Below are positions 43,201 through 54,888 of a stretch of 64,000 nt of DNA, piece by piece. The position numbers were made by a program, and so were the translations under genes. The notes beneath the pieces are model-generated. The model was not told the DNA's origin, ran no database searches, and was given only the letters and a program-made list of their open reading frames with translations. The DNA comes from Rosa chinensis (Eukaryota; Streptophyta; Magnoliopsida; Rosales; Rosaceae), in the NCBI RefSeq assembly GCF_002994745.2, contig NC_037090.1:38807001-38871000 (forward strand), written 5' to 3'. The stretch's first letter is position 1. Every line of letters starts with the position of its first letter.

Positions 43201-46200
43201 TAACTTCAATGGAGGCTTTTGTTAAGGAAGTGATAAAATGAACATACAACAGAACTACAGAAGGCTAAAAGAAAACAGTTGGAGTTTAAGAACAAAGATA
43301 CGTAAGTGCGAGTATTCCTTTGGTTGGCCTACTTTATTCTCTTGCTGAAACCAAACCGCACCAATACTTGCTTAACATACGTTTCAAATTAATCAGAAAT
43401 CCTGGGTTCCCAAGAAAATACAAACTCATAAAAGTTTGCTGAGAATAAGATACAGTGGGACCCACAACATGATTTATTTAGGAAAACCAAGATTAAAGCC
43501 TTTTTTTTTTTTTGGCCAATTGCCACTGGCCCTCCAATAGGTTATCTACTCCATCCTGTGAGGCAAGAGGGATATAAAAAAGAGTTCTAATTACATTAGC
43601 ACTTTTTCTTGATTAGCCTTTCATCTTGACTTTGCATGTAACATGTAAAGTCATCCTTGTGGGCACAAGAGATAAATAAGAAGATATCTATTTGTTGCTG
43701 GAAAGTCCTCAGTATGAAGGAAAATGCTTTTGCTGCCTTATTCATGCAGTCATACTGAATGGAGCAAATCTATAGATAGAAATATCGAAATTGTAAAACA
43801 GTTGTACAGACCAAAAACTCATTTCTCATCTGAAGGAAAAAAGCCGTGGCCTGTTGGTTAGCTGGCCTAACTAACACTGGTTCAGGTCACAGGTTCATAT
43901 CTCAACAACAACTCTTTTTCACTCTTAGGTGAGACTATGGGAAAATGCAAGCTTGTGAGGATAAGAATTTTGAGTTTGGAACTTTGAATTATGCAACTTA
44001 ACTTTATTATCTTGTAACTTGTAAGACTTTATCTTCTCCTAAAGAACAAGTAATCTCTTGTGAACATAGGTTTGGCAAAATACATAAGTCTTCTGCACCA
44101 CTCGTCTTTCTTGCCTATTTATCCTAAAGAACCGGCCCTATCTTTTATGTTGGTCTGCATCACTGAATTGAAAGACGAGTAAAGTGAAACGTGGAAATTA
44201 AACCAATACTTACAGCTTCAGTACATCCAAATAAAAGATTGACCAAAGACTTCCACTGCAGAAATGCTTCAAGTGATTGTCCCATCTGCATATGTTTAAA
44301 TATATTAACAATATGATAACAGTAAGCAACAGAAACAATGTACGAGTATGCGTTCTGCACTTGCCAAAAATGCAATGAAGGCAAATTGCAGCTCCCCAAG
44401 AAGCATGTCCTCAGAACCATTATATTCCTTTTGTAGTACACTTTCTAACAATTGTGTCTGAAACAATCAGTAATAGTCAGACCAGGAAAAGATGGGAGAA
44501 AGATTAGTGAAAGAAAAAATGGATAAACAAGCTTAACAGAAAAATGAACAAAAAAAGAAATCAATGATAATACTAGAGAAAGGGGGGGACCTTGTCAAGA
44601 TTCAAAGACGTAAGCTGCTGGACATCGATTCCTTTATGTTTGATAACATGTGGAATTGATGTGTAGTAGCATCCTCTAGCATTCGACGTGTCACTGGATG
44701 TTGAGAACGTACTAGCCTTCAACTGCTCATCTAGAGCATTCTCCTTGGCTGTTTTAGGAGTGAATTTGTGCAGGGAAGATTCAGAAGCAACAGTAATTTC
44801 TCCTCCAATGGGTTCTATACAGCACCAATCATTTAAAAATTTAAAAGTTGGGTCAACAAAGAGTGCAATACATGCAACACGTCAGGATATATTTCACACA
44901 CATTGCACTGAAATTTAAAGAGTAATAGAAGCTCCTTGTCTGTACAATCATCACAAAAGTCATTGATTATTACTTAATTAGCACTCAATAAAATAAATTA
45001 AGCTGTAATGAAATCTGAAAGTGTGTTTAAAACCAGGCCACTAATGGGCAAAAGTCAATCAGATCCATAATTTGTAGTCACCTGACTAATTTTTTATCAG
45101 AAACATTTCTTCTAACAAAGACAAATCAATGCATAGAATAGTTGTCCATCTAAGAGAACCACCAATCCAGATGAACAAACTATGGGGAGGCTCTCCAAAA
45201 TACCCGCAGAACAAAGTCCACAAAGATGTCAAAACTCCACTCTTTCCCAAAAAAAAAAAATTAAATAAAAATAGCCACCTCCTCCCCTCTGATGTTTAAA
45301 AGTTATTTGGTTCCATCAAAACAAGATCAGTAACCACTGAGAATGCACAACACCAAAGAGCGATGCTAACCTTATTAGTACCAACTCCAAGTAACCTCCC
45401 AAAAATTTAAGAGGTGAAAGGGCATTGCATAAAGATATTATCTACACTCTCAGCAGCACTACAGCACAACGTACAAGCAAGCATTTCTTTATTTTCTCAA
45501 GAATGTTCTAATACCACCAACCAAACAAAAATTTGCACCTCGCTCTGCACACCAACCTTCAAACACTATCTCTATGCTCCATTCGACCAAGTATTCTCCA
45601 ATCCAGCAGTAATCTGTCTCAGTTTTATTTTTAGCAAGCTCAGACGTGTTGATATCTACTTTCCAAATGAAAACGGAGTGGTTTAGATTAATTGTTGATA
45701 ATTAGGCAAATAGCCTAGATCAAGTCTGTTACCTAAATGAAGGTCTGACTGTTTTTCAGCTCAACTCAAGGTTAATAATTAAAGTGGATTTATGTCTCTA
45801 TGTCCTATATATAAACACCCTTGCATACTCTGCTGGTGTAACAAAAAAAGAAAAAAAGAAAAAAGAAAATTCCATACATCACTTCTAAATTGTTCTTGTA
45901 ATATAGTATCAGAGCTCTGGTTCAAGTGTTCCTTGGATTGAAACATCCATCTTCCATCGCCCAGTTACATTGTTAAACAACAAAACCTTTGTATTGTATT
46001 TATATATCTCTGCCTCTCCATGTGCAGGATGCGGCTGCAGATAAGGAGATTGAAACTTGACATATATTGTTGGCGCATCCCTAACAGTTAGGTGCTTATG
46101 TGTTTTTTATTTATTTATTTATTTATTTTTTCACAACACAACCAAGAAATATGCTCAGGAAACCTATTCTAGCCACAGAAAAGAATACTCCATTTCTCTT

Positions 46201-47502
46201 TACGAAAAAGAGAAAAACAAAATAGTTACACCACAAATAACTTTACTCTAGCTAACATGTATATTCCTTCAAGTATCCTATCTCAGATGTCATGTTAATA
46301 CTCAACTTTCCTCTTGGTTTACATACCAGTCAAAATCTTGTCTCCGCTCTCATCGACGATCTCATATTGCTCTTCTGTATCATTTGTATATTTTCTGAGA
46401 TCTATTTGGACCAAGCTAGAAATTGTTGATATAGTTTCTAGCTAGAGGTGGAGTAGGAGGATATAAGCTGATTGTGGTTCGCTTGGGTTTATGATTAATT
46501 ATTAGGCCTTGGGATTAAAATCTAGTCTCTTAGAATGGTCTTGAATAATTAGATTTTAAGAAGAACGTCTAATGAAATTTAGCTTAGGGGTAAATACTGA
46601 GTAATGTAGTAACAAAACTTGAATCCAGAATCACTCACAACAAGACTTGCTGAAACAACTTGTGCAGAAGATATAAAGCACAGAGCAATGCAGTAACAGA
46701 TGACGATGAAAATATCCACAGTAATTACAAATAATGAATAGAGAGTGAGATTAAGGTTGTGAATGATGCATACCGAGCCGTTCGATGGTGCTCTTTGTAA
46801 TGTAACTAGACAATCGTTTCCAATCTCCATACTGGCTCAGATTATAAGGACCGAGATATCTGTCAAACTCCCAACTCCTAACAGCTCGGCAATATCTCTC
46901 TTCCTTAATGAACAAAATATGATAAGAGACAACAAAAAAAAGATCAAATTGAAAGAGTGAAGCAGTTTATTCGAGATTGAATTTACAAAACCCCGCGTAT
47001 GGTGTGAAAACAAAGAAATCAAAATAAATACAAACCTCCTCTTGTGGTAGTTTGACTAATCTCTCCTCTTGTTGATCCCACTTGCGTACAATTACCTGAG
47101 AAAAAGCTCAAATGCTTTGATACCATGGTAAAACTTGAAAAGAAAAGCTGACATGGTCACTGACCTCAGATGGTGCGGAACAAACGAAAAAGCCGGTAAT
47201 AGGTGAGAAATCCTTTCCGTCTCTTTGAGCAAGCACTCACATAATAGCAAAGGATTTAGAATTGGAGCGAGCAAAAACAAATGAGGAGGAGGATATACAG
47301 TGAAGAGAGCAAAGAGTGAGTACCTGGTGGAAGAGGAGTAGTAGAGGAAATGAGGACCGGGAGGGATCATCTTGATGCCTTTAAAGGCGGGGCCGACAGA
47401 AAGCATGTGAGTATCGATGCCGATGAGGGTGTGTTGAGGAACGTCCAGCAGCAGAAGCGTCGAGCCCTGCTTCGCAAGCTCCACCGCCGTTTCCGCATCC
47501 AT
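40221..47502 (-). CDS. AAR2: AAR2 homologue (U5 snRNP assembly factor), 12 exons
   Basis: AAR2 binds Prp8 during U5 snRNP biogenesis and holds it before Brr2 joins (known from yeast). Exons (minus strand): 47502-47324, 47222-47165, 47095-47036, 46903-46774, 44814-44591, 44457-44365, 44285-44214, 43005-42973, 41736-41608, 41368-41312, 40461-40366, 40280-40221; they join in phase to 396 aa. Recognisable blocks: TLLLLDVPQHTLIGID, SVGPAFKGIKMIPPGPHFLY, FDRYLGPYNLSQYGDWKRLS, GELQFAFIAFLMGQSLEAF and QWKSLVNLLFGCTEA. Intron 6 uses a GC donor (TTTTTG before GCAAGT). Introns 4, 7 and 8 hold transposon relics, and the last exon is duplicated downstream. Confidence 0.94.
42430..42620 (-). pseudogene. 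LINE reverse-transcriptase relic in AAR2 intron 8
   Basis: The minus strand reads AKAFGPIGFSLNLFNNWDIM around 42470-42530, a decayed form of the L1 reverse-transcriptase block KAPGPDGF(S/T)..FF...W. Flanking codons on both sides keep a LINE-like flavour but are full of stops and frame changes. Only this block is convincing, so the ends are approximate. Confidence 0.5.
43843..44060 (+). mobile_element. tRNA-derived SINE candidate in AAR2 intron 7
   Basis: Pol III promoter-like boxes occur in the right order and spacing: an A-box-like TGGCCTGTTGG at 43847-43857 and a B-box-like GGTTCATATCTC at 43892-43903. They are followed by the body motif GGTGAGACTATGGG common to plant SINE heads. I could not find a clean target duplication or tail, and the B box is imperfect, so the insertion is probably old. 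Confidence 0.5.
45300..45660 (-). pseudogene. LINE C-terminal (zf-RVT) relic in AAR2 intron 4
   Basis: On the minus strand VQIFVWLVVLEHS is followed by ENKEMLACTLCCSAAESVDN and IFMQCPFTS, then a stop and IFGRLLG. This is the zf-RVT pattern of plant L1 LINEs (KVxFFxWL..., CxxC...ES..H.F..CPF). The His is replaced by Asn and several stops interrupt it. Orientation matches the host gene, AAR2. Ends are approximate. Confidence 0.65.
45693..45915 (+). mobile_element. Short LTR plus tRNA-Met primer-binding site relic
   Basis: A stretch starting TGTTGATAATTAGG ends near TTCTTGTAA just before TAGTATCAGAGC (45904-45915). The latter matches 11 of 12 bases of TGGTATCAGAGC, the usual primer-binding site of plant Ty1/copia and TRIM elements. 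A TATA-like TATATAAACACC lies at about 45808. The LTR would be only about 210 bp, which suits a small (TRIM-like) element. A matching 3' LTR was not found; a TGTTGATATAG near 46423 could be its start. Confidence 0.45.
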
Positions 47503-49772
47503 TATTCCCTTTTCTCTATTTTACCAATTCACTTCACCACTACTATAGTCAATAGCCAAACCCAACACAGAGAGACAGAGCGCGCTTCAGGAAGCGGTGC
47601 TCTAGAGAGTGTTTCTTCTGGTCTCCACTCCAGAAGCCTCTTCTCTTCTCTTCTCTTTTGAGTTCTGACGATATATAATGAATTTTTCGAAAAATGAAAA
47701 AAGGGCTAATTTTGGAACTCCAACCGTGGGAGCCCCAATGAGGCCGCATAGAAACATTTATTGTGACCCTTTATTTTTCAATCACATTTCTGTAAATTAA
47801 TGGTTAGATGTTTAGAAATTAATATGTTAATTATTTATGTAATTTTTCAATTAAATTGAAAATAGTGAAGGCATTTATAACTGTGATTTATTAGTTATGA
47901 ACATGAATAACAATTTTTAGAAGAAAATTTTCAATTTGATCATTTTATATCGTGAAGGCATTCATAACTGTGATTTCATCTTGTTCACTTTCATGATGTT
48001 AATTTTTAGAAGAAAATTTTCAGAAGTGATATACTCATGCATAAATAAGCATCTAACGGTTGATTTATCATAATATAATGAAAAAGTGGATTTCCCAATT
48101 TTAACTAGTACTCACTAGAATGGCCCTTTATTTTTTGTTTTTTGAAAGGGGTTTGGAACTCAGCCTACCTGAGAGGCTTAGCCCCACAGATGTAAGAAGT
48201 TTAATAAAAGAAGTTTTGTACAGCTATTTGAAAAAAAAAAATGAAAAAAAAGTGAAGGCCGCTTTGTAATGATAATCCACAATATCGTGACCAGCCTGCA
48301 TCTTTGCACCTAGAGACTGCAATAAGGTCGACATTGTTTAGAGGCACAATTTGCAACGACGAACCAAAGTTCAACGGTTCAAGTACTTGGTACAACAATT
48401 TTTCCTCTTGGATAGATTTTTGAATTAAGGCAGACATTGTCCCTAACGTTGCTCTAATAGGATGATTTTTCATCATCATGTACTTTATAATCCCATTCGA
48501 TAAATCTAAAAACATAGTGTTAAAATCATAAATTTCTGTTTCGAGGTGATAATCATTTTTTTCTTCAAAATAATAAGCACCGAGTTTTCTTTTTGATAAG
48601 AAAATACTATAACAAAAAAAAAACTAGATACAATTCCCTCTAAGCACTCTCTTCTCTTCATCATTAGAACACAAAAACGAGTGAGAATAGTATTTTGAAG
48701 AGAAAAAAGGGAATGTAAATATCGAAACCTTGAAGATTGTCAAAAACCTACCTACAAAATTCTATGCATTTTTCTACACAAGTAACCAGCTAAGCTAAGC
48801 AAGCAATTATATGTTTCTAACATTATATGAAGGTAATCTCCTTAAGAAATCTCACTCTTCCGAAACAAATTAGTTCTTCAGTTACAGCACCTCAAGTCAT
48901 GCCAGAATGAACGTTAATCCATTTGAGAAATAACGGAGGTCGCATTCATTATGTAAGACCATGTCTGCAATCTATGATTTTGCACATAATAAGCATCTTT
49001 TGTAGCTTTATCTGAAGAAATTTAGCTATCCGTGGTATTATGACATATGGTGATCCATCAGAGCTGTAGTATTTTACCTCAGTTTATTATGCGTTGCATC
49101 ATTAGGACACTTGATTGAATGGTAAAATTATAATATGCTGTACTCGCATAATTGTTAACTGAATACATTCAGCCCATAGGCTTATTGTTGGCAAAATTGT
49201 TATATTGTTAAAGTTGAATGAGAAGATTAGTAATAGGAGATTTTCAGTCCTCCATTTCTCTGCTACCGGAAAGAAGTCCATCCTTTGTTATATAGGACAA
49301 GTCCAGTCCTCCTTTATGTTGACCATGGAGATTTTCAGTCAGATTGGGTATACCAAATATGTAATGCGCATAGATTATAGAATAATATACATACTTAAAA
49401 GGGCTTGCCCATACTCAGGGATCGAGGGATGTAGCTTTGATATTCCATTCTACAAATATGTATTCAATAGGGCTAGGCAAAAGAAAAATTGAATCTGTAA
49501 CATTGTAACCGAGTATGTCGCCTGGAAAAATATAACGGCCTACTGAACATTGTAGGCAGACCTCAAATGTTACGTTTAGCTTTTCAGTTCACGAAGCCTC
49601 ACAATGCTTCCACTTTTCGCAACAGCTTATGCATGGATACCAAATTGGTAAATCGCGATTAGACATACAGTAGCACAAGGATTCCAAAACACATCACTCG
49701 GCACATTACATTTTTGATGTTCTAAACATGTCTAGAACCCATCCTACAGGAGAAATATTTCCACAAGAGCCT
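47503..49772. other. AAR2 promoter side and spacer to the ZNF830-like gene
   Basis: Upstream of AAR2 (47503-47700) is a CT/GA-rich leader. Farther on, a segment containing GGCAT(T)TATAACTGTGATTT and TTTTTAGAAGAAAATTTTCA occurs twice (about 47870-47935 and 47957-48023), a short direct duplication. The ORF at 48201-48515 has no domain I recognise. The 92-bp repeat at 48801-48892 is listed separately. No gene is supported here. Confidence 0.4.
48801..48892. repeat. 92-bp dispersed direct repeat, copy 1
   Basis: Matches 52554-52645 at about 87 of 92 positions without gaps. Both begin AAGCAATTATATGTTT and end TTCAGTTACAGCACCT. Copy 1 is in the 3' flank of the ZNF830-like gene, copy 2 in its second intron, in the same orientation. 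Sharp edges suggest an insertion or a local copy event. Confidence 0.85.
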
Positions 49773-52700
49773 TCACAAATGTTGAGCTCTCCAATCCACT
49801 GCAAAATTCTCATCACTGTCACCATCACTAGATGACTCTTCATGACTGGGCTCCTCCTTGTCAAATTCCGAAGCTTTTCTACGCTTGGCAGCATTGGCAG
49901 CCTTCAACTCCATTCTCTTCTTTCTCATCAATTTCACTTTCTCTCTATATGTTCTGAACAAAAAAGGAGAACTTTGGTAAAAATTTACAGCAAACAACTC
50001 AGTTGTAAAAATGTTTAAAGCAGTTTGTAAACTCACTTTTGCTCTACAGATTCGGCCTCTTCTATCATTTCAGCAGCATCAATCTGCAGCCCAATTGTGG
50101 TAACAAAGTAATGATTAGAGCTCCATATGTATACAACCTCATAAATATAGGAACAAAAGAGAAGAAAAAATCTGAATCAGCAGTGCAAGGATATATAGGC
50201 ATCACCTCCTCTTCTTCTAAACGATTGTCAACCTCCTTCAAGTCCTCTTGGATCAACTTCTCAAATTCTTTGTACTCATCTCTACCCAAAATTCAAGATA
50301 TATAAAAACTTAGATTGTGTTCCTTGTTAATCTTCAATGGAAGGAAAGAAAGAAAAAAAAAAAAAAAGAGGTAACATTGAGAAATAAACACTCCAAAAAG
50401 TGCCCAATAGACCCATCTTAAATAATCCTCATAGCTTACAGTTCCTAATGAGGTTCATAAAAAACAAAAATTTTGGTCACTTAAAAAGCATATACATATT
50501 TAAGTGTCATCTTGCTAGAAAAGAGTGATTATTATGGGTTTGTATGCTTGTTACCCTTTAGAATAAAGTCATATCTTGGAATCCCAAGTCCTTTTTAAGT
50601 TATGTTGTGCCCTTGAAGCTCTAATACCCAAACATGAAGGAAAAAAATATCACAGAAGACACTAACGATATGGCGAAGGGACAATAGTAGAGATTCTAGT
50701 TCTTAAAATTTTACATCGATATGTATTCTTTCCGAAATAAAATCAGAAACTAGATGGTCAACTTCTTTACTGAACTATGATATTACTCATGAGGTCGAAC
50801 ATGATAACAATATTCTCAGACGTAGACTCGAATAAAAAAAGAAACGATAAATTTCAATATCACTTGATGTTCCTAAATAAACCACACTTTGTTCCTCTCT
50901 CTCCAGTTGGACATGCATCAAGAACAAGGTGAACAGTTTAACCTTTTCACGATTATTAACATGAACAAGTTTATTGTAATAAAACTTCTGCATGACTGAT
51001 ATAGAATGCCATTTTGAACCTTAATGAGGAAAAACATACCAAAGCAGAAAAATGGAAACAGAGTTCCTTCAAGAACACAACACATTTAAAATATAGAAGT
51101 TGAGAAATTTGTATTCTTACTTGACATCTGGCTTGACAAGCTTTATTCCACGTGCAGATAAATCCGCTTCCTTGTTATCAAAGAAGCCTTCAGGAAGAGC
51201 TCCCTTCATTTGCTTAGCTTGTGGACTGGCAATCTGTGACATTGCCTGTGTAAGGTCCCCAGAAGGCTCAATACCTCTGTTCTGCATCTTTTTGTATGAA
51301 TCAGTCTCCACTGATGTGTAAGAGTCCGTTCCTAAGATGATCTTACCATGTTAGAATACTACTAGATAGAAGTGGATTTTACTTGCATTAGTGACAGTTC
51401 AACCTAATTTTATTATGTTGGGAAAACTAGTAGATAAAATTAGCACAATGTCTGCACTTAAAATAAGAGAAACAGTCCCATCCTAAAATGACGGTGCAAA
51501 CCTAAGTTTAACACAACGCCATCCAGGCAGAATTTAGATCCTCTAGTTAAATTCTCTATGTTGAAATTTTAATCACACTTTACTAGTTCAACTCTTTATT
51601 TGGTTATCATTTGCTAAAAATCACAAAACAATCCTCAATATCAATTCCATCATAAGAAAAGTAGCAGCATATAAAACTATGCAGGGCTGAGGGGATAAGT
51701 TCAACTTTTTATTTGTTTATCATTTGCTAAAAACCACAAAACAATCCTCAATATCAATTTCATCATAAGAAAAGTAGCAGCATATAAAACTATGCAGGGC
51801 TGAGGGGATAAGTTCAACTTTTTATTTGTTTATCATTTGCTAAAAACCACAAAACAATCCTCAATATCAATTTCATCATAAGAAAAGTAGCAGCATATAA
51901 AACTATGCAGGGCTGAGGGGATATAATTTCTTATAGGCAACCACGTATAAACCAAACAGCTTTAAAAAATAAAAAATAACAAGAAATAAATAATACAACC
52001 ATAATACTCTAGGTAACCAAATTTATAACTAAAAAATAAAAGAGAAGGCTACATCCGTTTTCAATTTGGACAGCTATGCGTCCTCTATTTAAGCTTGTTA
52101 TAAGAAATGAAAACAATATGAATATCCTCTGTACTGGCTGAAATTTTGTCCTTGGGCTATTAAAGTAAGCCAAGGGATGGAAGTATAGTAATCAAGAAAA
52201 AACAGCATGTTCTCACCAGTACTTCGCTTTTGTGGCTGGTTATCAAAAAAACCCGGAGGAAGCCCAGAAGACGTCTGAGGTCTAAGCAACTCGGGCGAGC
52301 GCTCAGGTTTAGGGTCCTCCAACTCCAAAGAATTCCCATGGTTAGGTTTAGACAATTCTGAACGGGCTTCAGTGGTTGTACTGTTTATTCGTTTTAGTCC
52401 ACCTGCTGCAGCTCTGAGGTTAATTATTGCCTATTGCAAAAGAAGAAACCCATAAGTAGTGGATCCTCAGCTAGTTAAATTCAAGATAGAGGCACTGCCT
52501 CCACAATTATGCCATACATGATCAACAGAAGAAATATTTGAAAAAAAAAAAAGAAGCAATTATATGTTTTTAACATTATATGAAGGTAATCTCTTTAATA
52601 AATCTCACTCTTCCGAAAGAAATAAGTTCTTCAGTTACAGCACCTGCTTCCTCCCCCCCTAAAACGAATTTTACAGTATTGTAGTCTTTTTCCTTCAGTC

Positions 52701-54135
52701 ACAAATGAAGGTGTAAAACGATAAGTCGAAAACAATGACAAGTTACTTGTGAACTTCTATGTAAGTGTCCCATGCCAGAGAAAACTCATCACCGAGAATG
52801 TTAGACTCTTGCACCTGAACTAACTCGTGCGTCAGATATATCCAACAAGAACACTACGACACTCTAATGTGCCCTCTTATGGTCCTACAGGAAGTAGGCC
52901 CATAATGATATACTGGCCAACTACCAAATCCGCAAATCAAAATATGGGAAAGGCACATGGTTGAAACTCTGATAACATGAGGTGAGTTAAGCATGAAAGG
53001 GTAACAAGTTTGACACTAGACAGGGGCTTGAGAAGACCCACATTACCTACTAGTCTCTGCAACAAAATTGCAACTTTCTAATGAAGTATTGCTGGTTGAG
53101 GGATCTATATAGTTTGGCGAATGCCTCTTCTTTCATCCGTAGGTCCCTAATTAGTATAGCAATGCATATGACAGCCCCGTGGTAAAGCCACCTAATTCCC
53201 TCCTAGACAAGTGTCCCATTGGTTGTTGAACAAGAATAAGAAGAAATTGCATCAGCTTTACTTGTAACATAAACCAAATACAAGTTGCTGAACATGAGAC
53301 TCCCAATCCAAATTAGTATACAAAAAGCAAAGGACAGTATCGGGGAAAAAAAAAAAAAAATCTGTATTACCCACATTCACAAGATGGTATTGGCCTATGC
53401 TACTGAACAACAAGAATCAGGAAAAATTTAAGATGTCAATGGAAAATATGATATTTCAAAGTAACAAGCTGTTTCTTTGATATCACCTCTTTATGTTTAC
53501 GAGAGAGTTGATGTGCGTCCCAAACGGATTCAGATTTCAAAACAACGTCACAAATCTTGCATACAGGCTGGTCAGAATCATTATACCTACATGTATCACG
53601 GGAAAGGACAAAAATGAAGTCAGGAACTGTTAGTTACTGCAATCAGCTTCATCAAAAAAAAAAAAACACAACAAGACATCTGAACTACCGAAAATGAAAA
53701 TTTCGAAACGGAAGACAGAGCAAAAGTGACATTCACAACATGAAGGGTAGCAGAGAAACAAAGATTAACATCAACTCCTTGAGTATTCACCATATTCTTA
53801 TGTCATTACAATTTGTAACTGACTGCTTCCTATCAGGCCCTAGCTTTCATAATACGGTTACTCGGAATTGGACCTAACAAAGTTTATTTACCAGTTAGCA
53901 GTTACAAGTTACTACTCTTGAGAGCACGGTTTTCGAAAATATCAATCAATTACAGAACTCCAGCATTGGTTTCCATAGGAACAAAATGTTGGGTAATGCT
54001 TGATAGAAGCTAGAAAGCTAAAAAGAATGGGGATGCGGGAACTGACCGTACGAGGGGACAGTTTAAGCGCTTTTCCTTCTTCTGGGCATTCAATTTGGCA
54101 CGAAACAGCGCCTTGTTCTTGGCTTTAGCATCCAT
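49773..54135 (-). CDS. ZNF830: ZNF830-like C2H2 zinc finger protein, 7 exons
   Basis: Exons (minus strand) 54135-54047, 53586-53487, 52430-52217, 51331-51121, 50281-50206, 50083-50037 and 49953-49773 join in phase to 305 aa. The N-terminus MDAKAKNKALFRAKLNAQKK precedes a matrin-type finger CKICDVVLKSESVWDAHQLS-RKHK (C-x2-C-x12-H-x5-H). Two PPGFFDN / PEGFFDN motifs follow in the middle. Near the C-terminus come a coiled coil (DEYKEFEKLIQEDLKEVDNR), a basic stretch (KLMRKKRMELKAANAAKRRK) and an acidic, Ser-rich tail ending FAVDWRAQHL. This order fits the ZNF830/CCDC16 family, which associates with the spliceosome (XAB2 complex) in animals. The plant role is inferred. Confidence 0.93.
51585..51923. 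repeat. Three tandem 113-bp units in ZNF830-like intron 3
   Basis: Units start AGTTCAACT at 51585, 51698 and 51811, exactly 113 bp apart, and each ends GCAGGGCTGAGGGGATA. Units 2 and 3 look identical; unit 1 differs at a few positions, notably in its first 50 bp. The array lies in the intron between exons 3 and 4. Near-identity indicates recent expansion and likely copy-number variation; assembly collapse or expansion is also possible. Confidence 0.93.
52554..52645. repeat. 92-bp dispersed direct repeat, copy 2
   Basis: Partner of 48801-48892, inside intron 2 of the ZNF830-like gene, preceded directly by an A-run (52540-52552). Five substitutions distinguish the copies. Confidence 0.85.
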
Positions 54136-54172
54136 TCGATTCGCTCTCTACCATAAATAAGTTTGAGACTTT

Positions 54173-54203
<31 letters not shown>

Positions 54204-54888
54204 AGAAATCAAATCCAGACAAGAATTCAGATATCTCTTACCTAAATCGCTCGCTGAGATTAAAATCAGACCTGGGTCTGGTCTCTTACAATTCAGCAAA
54301 TCAAAACCTTCACTCTACACCAGGGGCAGAATACAGGAATAATCCTATTTACACAATATAATTCCTTCCGAGGGTAAACCGGTCAGTAAATTACATACAA
54401 CATATTCTGAATTTTTTTTTTTTTTTTTGGAATTTTGACTATTTAGTATTTACCTTAATTTTAGAGACTTTTTTCCCTTTACACCACCAACTTCTATTTT
54501 GCCCTCACCTCTTTGTTACATAGAGAGAGACAGACGCATGAGACTTCGCGGGAGTCCGATCACCGGTAGCCGAAATCCGATCATCGGTCGCCAGTAGCCG
54601 GATTTCTCTGAAAATTTAGCCAGAGGTTGTCGGAGATCTCATACGTCACCAAGAGGTTTATTACCTCCTAATAAACCTTTATTGCCCCCCAATAGACGTT
54701 TATTGGAAGATAATAAAAGTTTATGAAACCTTGCCGGAGATCCCCAAAGAGGTCGTTGAAGATCTCATAGGGGGGCTAGAGAGGTTTATTGCCCCCAATA
54801 AACCTTTCAGTCGCTGGAATGGGAACTAATATCCCTCAAATTAGATAAATAAAAATTTGATTAAGAAAAAAAACAAGGAGACTACATC
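54136..54888. other. ZNF830-like promoter and repeat-derived spacer
   Basis: Just upstream of the start is a (GA)n run (54174-54200), which on the gene strand is a CT-rich leader. From about 54655 to 54810 the motif TTTATTGCCCCC with AATAAACCTTTATTG recurs in both orientations, related to the array at 2596-2700. The sequence interrupted by the next element resumes at 58083 with ATTTATTGCCTCC, so this repeat once continued without a break. Confidence 0.5.

Noticed and set aside
43843..43915. Functional tRNA gene
   Set aside because: A- and B-box-like motifs exist, but no cloverleaf with paired acceptor stem can be formed and the B box is degraded; a SINE fits better.
48201..48515. 104-aa minus-strand ORF
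   Set aside because: No recognisable domain, ends in an A/T-run translated as Phe-rich residues, no promoter or splice support.
49205..49492. 95-aa plus-strand ORF
   Set aside because: No family resemblance or gene structure; AT-rich spacer.
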